Positions 54,543-64,000 of a stretch of DNA of 64,000 bases are shown here, piece by piece. The first letter of the stretch is position 1. Each line of letters opens with the position of its first letter. This DNA is from Karstenula rhodostoma CBS 690.94 (lineage: Eukaryota; Ascomycota; Dothideomycetes; Pleosporales; Didymosphaeriaceae). The DNA lies in contig MU001501.1 in NCBI GenBank assembly GCA_010093485.1, positions 1,319,052 through 1,383,051 on the forward strand. Direction: 5' to 3'. A program made the position numbers and the translations under genes. A model generated the notes under the pieces. The model worked only from the letters and a program-made list of their open reading frames with translations. It had not been told where the DNA came from and did no database searches.

Positions 54543-56715
54543 ATTAAGAGTCTTACTACCTTATTACTAACTATATATACTAAATAATATAGTATTACCT
54601 ATTAGACCTATAAAGATCTTCTTTACTACCTCTATATAGTATATAGAATAGCTAATAATACTAGAAATATAAGTAAGAGCTAACTAAGTATAGTATATAT
54701 TTAATCTAACTAATAGTAAGGTACTAAAACTATAATTATAAGTACTATAGCTACTAGACCTATATTAATTTATATATAATAATAATCTAATACTAAGTAG
54801 CCTATATATCCTTATAAATATATAAAAGTTATAGTAGAACTTATAAATTAAATACTATAAACTATAATCTAATTAGTATAAAATAGAACTAATAGAATAT
54901 TATATAAAGGTATAGGGAGTAGAAAAACTTATATTATATCTATAGGGTTCTATTATAGCTAACCTATTTAGTATCTATTATTTTTTTAAAAAACTATATA
55001 AAGAATAGATCCTCCTTATTATAAAGAAAATAGGAGTTAATAATAAAAAAGTAAAGCTATAAATATAATATAAATATCTATATATTATCTAAAGTACTAA
55101 GAGATTAATTAAATAGAATCTCTAGCTAGCTAAATATAATTATATAGTATTTACTACTAAGAGGTAAAACTATATAGAAACTATAAATAATATAATTATT
55201 CTTAATAATTTTATAAAAAGTATTATAGTACTAGATAAAGTATATACTACTATTTTTAAATAGACCCTCTAAAATAAATAGGAGATAATATACTAAAATA
55301 TAATAAAGAGGTTTAAACTCTATATAGAGTACTATTATCTAGTTAAGGCTATAATTAGAGTTATATTTATTACTAGAGGAGAACTAGATACTAGTACTAA
55401 AGGGAATACCTTTTATACTAGTAATAATATACCTATATAAATATAAGGTATTTAAAAATAGGAATAAAGTATAATAATATCCTTATAGGGATTATATAAC
55501 CCTAATTTACTTATACTATATAAGTAAGGACTCTTTATACTATATAGGTAAAGCTCTATACTATATAAATAGAATACCTCTATACTATATAGGTAGGGAA
55601 GTTATAAAAGGAATAAAATACCTTACTAGTAAATAAAAAATTAAGGTATAAATAAAGAAAAGTATTCTATATATTCTATAGAATATATACTAAAGAATTA
55701 CTATTATACCTTTCTAGAAAAAGCTCTAGTATAGTAAAAACTATAACTAGAATAAAATAGTTTTATTAAATATAATATCTAAAATAATCCTTTAATATAA
55801 GAATAGATATATATATTTAAATAAATATAATTTAGAATACTATAAATTAAATAGTTATATACTCCTATACTAACCTAAATATTAGAGGCTAGTAATAAGT
55901 AACTAAAAGGATAAAAAATTACTATAATTTTTATAAACTTTTAAGTAACCTCTTAATCTAACCCTTATATATACCTACTATAAACCTTATTAATTTTTAA
56001 CTTAGGTACTATATATTATATCTTTAATAATATTAATTAATTTATCTTACTTTAGCTATTAATATTAGGAGACTTTATATAGGTAGATAATATATAAATT
56101 TAGATATAAAGATATAGAAGTATTTACCTTAAACTATAAAATTACTAAGGAAATAGTATAATTAGACTTAATAATATAGCTTATTACCTTAACTTACTTT
56201 ATAATCTAGTATCCTTTTAACTACTTAAATATTAAGGACTATAGTAAAATACTAAATTAGAATTTATAGTACTAAAATAGGCTAATAATACTATTATAAT
56301 AGAACTATAAAAGCTATATAGTTAATAGGTACTAGAGTATAGATTTACTAATAGTATTTATACTATTATATAAAGTATAGTATATACTATATATAAGGTA
56401 ATAATATATATAAAGTATAAAATAAAAACTATAAGTATAACTATATAATATAAATAACTAGGCTACTTAGAACTAAATATACTTAAGTACCTAGTATAGT
56501 AAGCTAAAGGGGTATATATTAAAGATATCTCTATAGTAAAATATAATATCTATAAATAAGCTAAATTAAAATAATAAATTAGATATATACCTTAACTAAA
56601 TAATTAAGAACCTAATAAGTATATTATAATTAACTTTTATAACTTTAAACCTAATAGCTCTACTAAAAAGAAAAGCTAAATATTAATTACTAATTAATAC
56701 TTTAGCTATATATAG
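54257..56715 (+). mobile_element. Ty1/copia remnant C2: 5' LTR, gag region and start of integrase
   Basis: Downstream of the LTR is a RIP-degraded gag-like region. Near 56.45-56.58 kb the zinc-binding head of integrase is readable: LGYLELNILKYLV, then AKGVYIKDISIVKYNIY. Tyr stands where the ancestral His (LGH) and Cys (C..C) codons have undergone G-to-A or C-to-T changes. The element breaks off at 56715 in the integrase core, where gypsy B was inserted. Confidence 0.7.
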
Positions 56716-56961
56716 TGTAAGGCCAGGATATAGCTAAATAGGGTAAACACTCTTAGAATTAGATAGATAGAAGAAACTATATAAATTAAGACTAAACTTA
56801 AAATACTAAAATAGAGAGGGTCCTAAGGAGGGACTCTCTATATACTAGGTATTTAAGATCTACTAATTAATCTATATATAGGCTACTAGATAAGGCCTAA
56901 GCTTAAAGGTAGGTAAATATCCTATAAGGGGATTTAACCTTAAGTTAAATTAACCCTTATA
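56716..56961 (-). repeat. 3' LTR of gypsy element B
   Basis: This 246-bp LTR is bounded by TGTAAGGCC (plus strand) and by CCCTTATA next to a polypurine tract (GAGGGGGGTA on the minus strand). It is the reverse complement of the element A LTR. Confidence 0.85.
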
Positions 56962-59900
56962 CTACCCCCCTCTAAGCGCGATCTAGGGTCTTAATAGTCC
57001 CTAAGAACTATAAGAATACCTATATCTATAAAAAAAAAGAAAAGAATAAATTAATTTAAGGAGAAAAAAAATAAAAATAAAGAAAATATCCTCTATACCC
57101 TTAAAAAATTTCTTATTAAACTTATATAGTTATAGACTAGATTAGAGTATCCTGCTCTAGTATAATTATATAGGGCTCTATAATTTCCTATATAAAAATA
57201 CCTTTATTTAGAATTTTTCTAAGTAGTTAGCTACGCGCTATTATATATATATTATATAGGATTCCCTAATCCTATAAAGAGAGGTTAAGATCTAGTTTAA
57301 GACCTTAAATTCCTTATTATAGTTAAAGGCTTAAAGTACTTAATATATAAAGCTTAATCCTTTATAGTACTAAAAAGTATAAGGTAAGCACGCCTTATAG
57401 ATACTAGATAGGCTATCTAGATTAAGCTACTATACTAACTAGCCTATTTTTAGGTAACCTTTTATTAACTACCTATTTTAATAGGTATATTATCTTTAGG
57501 ATTACTATCTAAGAATACTTTATTAAGGGTAGCTTTCTTCTAAGTGTCTAGGTACTTAGGGGGCCTAGCTATCTAAAGATTAGTATTATAAAAGTTACCT
57601 ATTAGCTTTAAAATATTTCTAAAGTTAGATATTAGATACTATATATTATCTAGGTTATAGCCTTACTATACTACTTAGTACTAGAGTTTTTTCTAGCTTA
57701 GTTAGCTATTATAAATAAGTAATATCTCTTACTTAAGAGTATTATTAACTTTAGTTAGTAGTTCCTATAGTTAGTATTATCTAGGAAGCAGGTTATTAGG
57801 CACTTTCTAAAAATAGTCTATATAAAATACTAGGTAAACTTTTATATATAATAGTAATTTAAGCTTATAGGATAATCTTTTTATTTCTATAATATAGTAT
57901 AGACTATATATTTACTTATTAAGCTTAATAGAGAGATATAATATTAAAAAGCCTTTTAGGATAATATAGATAAAGTTACTAATAATAAAGTTAAATAGTT
58001 AGTAGTATTTATTAGCTTATTTTACTATTAAGTCTTATACTATAACGAGATTCTAATAGGCCTAATTATAGACCTAAGTAATAGCTTTAAGGTAAGTAGT
58101 AATAAACTTATAGGCTTACTTAGAGCTAATATTATTAGGGGAGTCCTTAGGTAATCTAACTCTATCCCTTTAGTCCTAAAAGACTTTAGTTTTATAGCTA
58201 AACTTAATTTTATATAAAGAGAAACTAGTAGATTTATTAGGTAAAGAGGCTTACGCCTAGTCTATTAAAGGGAGTAGATCTAACTAGTTATCCTAAAATT
58301 TATTAATAAATAGGTAGAAACGCTAGTTAATATACTTATTATATATCTTAGTTTAGCTATTTATTTAGGTATAACCTATAGATATAAGTTTCTACTATAT
58401 ACCTATAAGGTAATATAGTTTACTAGTAAAATTAGAAGTAAACTATAGCCCTTAATCTAATATAATAGATTTAGGGATACTAAAGATCCTCTAAATATAC
58501 TAGTAGTAAAAAGAGGTAGCCTATTCTATAGTAATTATTTTATAGTATAATAATAAAAAGGTATATTTACTTAGATAGTATATATAAACTATAATATTAT
58601 TAAAGCCCTTTTAGTCTAGTAGAAAGTTTTTAAAGTCTATAGAGATATTTTACTATATAGCCTCTAGAATAGGTAGTAGCTAGAGTAGGCCTAGCTTCTT
58701 ATTATAAGGGGGCTTAGTCTAGTAGTAGATTTTATAATTTTATATAAACTATTTAATATCTATATATATATAGCTCTAATAGTATAATTCCTAGATAAGT
58801 TTATAGGTCTTTTTAGCACTAGGGTGCGCGGTTATCTAGTAGAAGTAAATTATATTAATAAGGATTATTTAAAACTAACTAGTTTTAGGGATAACTAGGT
58901 AGTTTTAGTATAAAAGAAGTCTAGAAGATATCCTATTATACTTACTATTTAGTTTAGAGGTAGCCTTTTAAAGTAATTCTAAAATTAGGTTAGTATAATT
59001 TACTTTAAGTAGGTAGTCTACTAGTATAATAGGAGAGTCTTATAATTTAGCCTCCCTACTCTACTAGTTTAGCTTAGTAGTAATAACTAATACTACTATT
59101 TTATAGTCTTTATTATTAGTATTATTATTAGTAATATCCTATTATTAGGGGAAGAAGTATATTATATAGGCTAACTTAGCTTTTACCTTCTATATAACTA
59201 GTTCTTCCTATTTCTATAATAGTATATTAGCTATAATATTTATAGATCTAGAGTAAAATATAATTATATAGTTATACTAGAATAATACTTCTAACTAATA
59301 AGTCTAGTAGGGTATGAGTTCTCGCTTTATAGAGAAGTATTTAAGTATATAATAGTTTATAATAATAGTAAATAGCTCTTCTAACTATAGACTAATAAGC
59401 TAGGTATATTATATATATAACCTATCTATAATAGTGAGTATTTCCTTATTATAAATATTATAATTTATCTCTACTAGTTTTATTTTATATAAGTAGAAAC
59501 TAAAAGGTTTCTAGATTCTATTATCTTATATCTATAAGATAGCTCCTATAATAATACTATTACTAGTATTAGTCTCTATCCGCGTTTTATAGTAGGGGGA
59601 GTACTATATAATAAGGTTATCTAAGTAAAAAAGGTCCTTTATAGCTTAAAAAGTAGTATATTTCTTATCTTTAAACTTATACTAGATACCTTTTTTAGTT
59701 AGCTTAGTAAGGGGTTAAATAACGCGTCTATAGTTTTTAAGGTAGATCTAATAGTAATTATAGAATCCTAAAAAGAATTAAAGGATATAGAGGCTAGTAG
59801 GCTCTTTCTAGTTCTATACTATAGTTTCCTTTTTAGGGTCCTTATAGATCCTGTTAGTAGTAATAATAAAGCCTAAGAATTTAACTTTTTAAATAGTAAA

Positions 59901-62900
59901 TTTACTTTTTTTAATATTATAATAGAGGTAGTACTCTTTTAGCTATTTAATAACTTTAGATATATAAGCCTTATACTCTAGAGGGTCCTTAGAGTAGATA
60001 AGGATATTATTAATATAAACTATATAAATTAAGTTAATTATATTAGCTAGAATTATATTAATAAAATATTAGAATAATACTAGTCTATTAGTTATACTAA
60101 AAGGAAGAATATTATACTTAAAGTTACTATATTAAATTTAAAATATAGAGAGGTTAGAGGCGTATTTAGTAAGTTATATATAGTAAAAGGCTTATTATAG
60201 GTCTAGTTTAGTAAATACACATACCCTAGATAGGTATATAAAAGTTTCCTCTAGTAGTAGTATAGAAATAATATTCTTTTTAGTAATACTATTAAGCCTC
60301 CTATAATTAATATAAAGATACTACCCCCCTCTAGACTTCTTTATATATAAGATAGGGGAGGCGAAGCTAGTATTACTAAGGGAGATAAACCCTTTCTTTA
60401 CTATATTCTAAATATATAGGTATAGTAATTCTAGCTTATTAAGGGATATAGAATATAATAGGAAGGTCTTTAAAGTACTAATATCTTTAGTAAGGATAAT
60501 ATTATAGTTAATACCTTCCTATTATAGGGGTAAGGTATTTACCTCTTATTTACTAAAGTAAAAAATATCTATCCCTACCTATTTATAGTAGGGAAGCTTA
60601 GCTTTAAGTTCTACTAGTAGCTATTCTTAAGACTTTTTTAGAGAGTTAACTATAGCTTCCTTTTTATAATACTTAGCTTCTATAAGTTTAAGTAACTTAT
60701 ATTAACTAATAGAGCTAATCTCTATACCTTATATACTAACTATAAATACTATAGTAGAGATAGTTAAAATATTAATACTAATCTTAAGAAGCTATTCCTT
60801 TATTAGTATTTAATACTTAGGGGGTTCCTCTAGGGGTAGTAGTCCTAGATTAAATAGTATTTTATTTATCTTATATAAATCTTCCTTATATTAAAGCTAC
60901 TCTATAGGGTAGAAGGTAGTAATAACTTAGTCCTTTAGGTAGTTTTTTAGTTTAATCTTTAGCTTTTATAAGAGTTTCTTAGCAGCTTATTTACTAGGGT
61001 CTCTAGTAGGATTAGGCTTAATAGAGGTAGTTAATTCCCCTAGTAATAATTTATTATTATATAGTAACTTATTACTGCGTCTATATACTAGGGTATTATT
61101 CTTAATACTAGGCTTAGCTAATTATTAACTTTTATCTCTAGACTCTAGCAGTTTAGCTTTATTACTATCCTTATCTAAAGATATATAGTATACTATAATA
61201 AAGTCCTTATCTAGGATAGGTTCTATTAAAAGTAGTTAATAATTACTATAGTTCTAGGGGGTAGCCTATACTAGAGAGATAGATAATATTATAGGCTCTA
61301 TAGGGATCTTAAACTCCTTTATAGGGGAGTATTCCCTATAAAGTAATTATACTTATTAAAGTTAAATATTCTCCTTCTTAAAGTTAGTATCCTATTAGTT
61401 AGTATTAAACTAGTATTCTTTATTAACTAGCGGGAGTAGGTAGTATAGTACTATAAGTAGAGTAATAACTTATAATAGTATATTATCTAGCTATCTTAAG
61501 CACTAGTTATAATAATTAATTAGTATCTTAGTATCTTTAAAGAATTTTTATCCTATAATAAGGTTATAGTCTCCTATTTTATACGGGATAAACTATATAG
61601 TTATAGGGTATCTATTAATATTAAGCACTACTTAAAAGTAGTAATTAACTAAGACAGCCTTTTTACTAGTAAAACTCTTAAGAGGGATTAGGTATTTAAG
61701 CTATATTAATTTAATACTAAGTTAGTACTTTAGTACTTTCTCTAGTTATAAGGCGACAAAATTATATATAGATATATTAGAATTAATAAGGCTATATATA
61801 TAAACCTTATATTTATTATTTTAGAATATTATAGGAAGTATAAAAGGTATTCCCCTAAATAAGTTAGGGATTTAAATACCTTTAAGATTAGTATAATACT
61901 TCTTAGGGTAGAACACTAGCTTCTATAGGTTAATTAGTTCTATACCTATTATTCCTATTAGGGGTACTAGCCTAGAGTTAACTAGTACCTCTAGTTTTCT
62001 AACTTAAAGTCTAACTTAGAGTCTTTATTAGAGGTATATTTATTACTAGATTCTAGAAAGAAGTAAGCCTTATTCTCTTCTTAAACCTTTATAATAGCAG
62101 TAATAGTATACCTATTATAGGGTTTAACAGGGTAATTATAGTAGATATAGTCCTTAAAGAGGTAGTTATAATATATTTAATTCTTATAACACTACTCTCT
62201 AGAGTACTTATATCTAGGGTTAATAGATTAGTACTTTAGAGCTAATTCTACTATAGTATCTTTAGATAGTCCTGTAGTATAATAAGGGGCTAAAGTAATT
62301 ATTTATAATAAAAACTCCTTATAATAGTATAGGGTAGAGGGAGTAAATTAATTATAGTTAGCCTAATAATTATACTTATAGGCTTTATATAGCTTATAGA
62401 TAATAGTATAAAATTTATTATAGTCTATAGTAGGGTTAATAGTATTCTAGATAAACTGGTTAGTAAGCTTTATATAGAGCTTCTCGCGGAGCGTCTCTTT
62501 AAGATTATTAGGATAAAATCTAGTCTAGTTTATAAATATATTATACTATATAATAAATAAGTTTATATCTCCTCTAAATAGAAGTATTATCTTTTAGAGG
62601 TTAGTATAGATATTAATATCCTAGTTTAGTAGTATAAATATAGCTTAGAGGTAGTTATATAGACCTATAAGAGATATAGTTAATTACTACTATTTCTAGA
62701 TATTAAAAATTTTAAAGGTATAGCCTTCTAGCTATATATTAATATAATTAGTAATAGCTATAGTATATTCTTTAGGAGTATCTTACTAAAAGTAATCTAT
62801 ATTAGACTTAATCTTAACCTCTAGTAAATAGAACTATAGCTTAAACTAAGTCTTATTACTATTAAACTTATTAGGGTCTAGAACTTTAGGGGATAGGTAT

Positions 62901-64000
62901 TTACTCTAGCGAGCTTAGTACTTTATATAGTAAAGGTTTAGTACTTTATAAGAAAGTTTACTAGGGGTATTTACTTTTAGGATATATTAACCTATAGTAG
63001 AATAGCCTATACCTTACTAATTATTTATCTTTAGAGTAACTAGTTTAGTATTATATTTAATAATAGGCACTAGCTTAGTAGGGGAAGTACTAAACTAGTA
63101 GGGTAACTTAAAGCTATTATTACTATCTAAGTTACTAATTATTATCTATATTAATTAATTCTTAGCCTTAGTAGTCTTCTTTAGTTCTATAATCTTAGTT
63201 TATAGATAACTATTTTCCTTCTAAGTCTATATCTAGAAGTCTATTATAATATTAATTTTATTATTTAGATTAGTATTTTACTAGACTAGCTTTTATCACT
63301 AGTCCTATACTTTATATATATAACAGAATAAGACTATAAACTATAACTTTATAGTAAATAGGGCTATATTAGCCTTAATATAGCCTATATATATATTAGA
63401 AATAGTAGTAAACTCTAGGCCTTAGTAGTTTAAGGTCTCTAGGTACTTTCTATCTAAAGTAATTAGGTCTAGAATAATTATATTAATATTAGTAAAGGCT
63501 ATATATAGTTTAGATACTTCCTCTAGTTCTTATAGTCTAGCTACCTATAGACTAGCCTTAAAGTTATCTTCTTTCTCTTTATAGTTTCTAGTTCCAGGAT
63601 TCTAATAGAGGCCTAATTCCTTCTTAATCTTATTAATATTAGCTAGGTATTTTTTAGTACCTTTAGGTAGCTAGATATCTAGTTCTAGTAGGAAAAGTTT
63701 AATCTAGAAGGGTAGGTTTTCTAGCTTATAGGAAGGTTATATACTAGAGGCTTTAGCTACTAATACCTATTCTTATATTAGGATAGGTAAGTAACCTTAA
63801 AGTAGTATATATAGTATCTTACCTATAGTTATACTATAATAGAGGTTATTTACTTTTAAAATATTATTAAGGTCTTCTTTACTAAAATTAATAGCTATTA
63901 TTACTTTAGTAGTGTAGCTTATAGAGCGAGTCCTAGTATAGCTCTAAAGGAAAAATATTAGATCCCTATTAATAGACTATCTAGGTACTAGAGGTTTTAT
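56962..64000 (-). mobile_element. Ty3/gypsy retrotransposon B, incomplete at window edge
   Basis: This is the same family as element A but on the minus strand. Reverse transcriptase matches A near 59.6-60.7 kb, and the gag-side region matches near 63.5-63.7 kb. It is less degraded than A: scattered CpG (for example GCGCG at 56,976 and ACGCGTC near 59,720) and G/C-richer strings survive. Stops still interrupt every frame. From the offset in A, its 5' LTR should start roughly 0.9 kb beyond the window end. Confidence 0.85.

Noticed and set aside
48205..64000. Possible centromere or mitochondrial DNA insertion, given the extreme AT content
   Set aside because: Legible reverse transcriptase, RNase H and integrase remnants and paired LTRs show it is RIP-degraded retrotransposons. 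A centromeric position cannot be judged from sequence alone.

Overview
The window comes from a filamentous ascomycete (Pezizomycotina, perhaps Dothideomycetes). The evidence is short GT..CTAAC..AG introns (mostly 44-100 bp), nuclear genes on both strands, fungal families, and a 16-kb AT-rich block whose transposons carry the C-to-T signature of repeat-induced point mutation (RIP). No CRISPR array, bacterial operon or rRNA gene was seen, and no tRNA gene was recognised.

Positions 1 to about 34.6 kb are an ordinary, conserved gene-dense region. In order it holds: a small Cys/Gly-rich protein with a CaaX end; the SDH assembly factor SDHAF3/Sdh7; the eRF1 methyltransferase Mtq2; SmD1; a TauD-type dioxygenase; a large PPR-like protein with a possible mitochondrial presequence; an unrecognised nuclear-type Pro/Gln-rich protein; the Lgl/tomosyn/Sro7 homologue; the PDCD2/Tsr4 ribosome factor; an FAD monooxygenase; a broken TatD hydrolase; asparagine synthetase; a secreted GH12 glucanase; a GCNA-like SprT protease; mitochondrial aconitase; Bud20; and Mog1. 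Exon-intron structures were worked out by hand.

Positions 34.6 to 47.96 kb look like an accessory island. It contains unrecognised, often coiled-coil genes, partial duplications of the same sequences, tandem repeats and small inverted-repeat elements. One gene (38,577-39,744) is broken by two CAG-to-TAG stops of the RIP type, and a relative of its coiled-coil repeat lies inverted at about 34.9 kb. The island ends in a divergent pair: a SNF2-family ATPase gene (apparently frameshifted once) and an unrecognised 425-residue protein. The last residues of that protein are read from a retrotransposon LTR.

Positions 47.96 to 64.0 kb are a nested stack of dead retrotransposons: Ty3/gypsy A (+), broken by a copia remnant (-), broken by a second copia (+), broken by gypsy B (-), which runs off the window. 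There is no open frame of 60 codons in this block beyond its first few bases. The insertion order agrees with the RIP load: A is nearly free of CpG, while B, the youngest, still has some.

No complete new defence-like system can be proven here. The best candidates for something undescribed are the SNF2/425-aa pair and the decaying coiled-coil gene family next to it.
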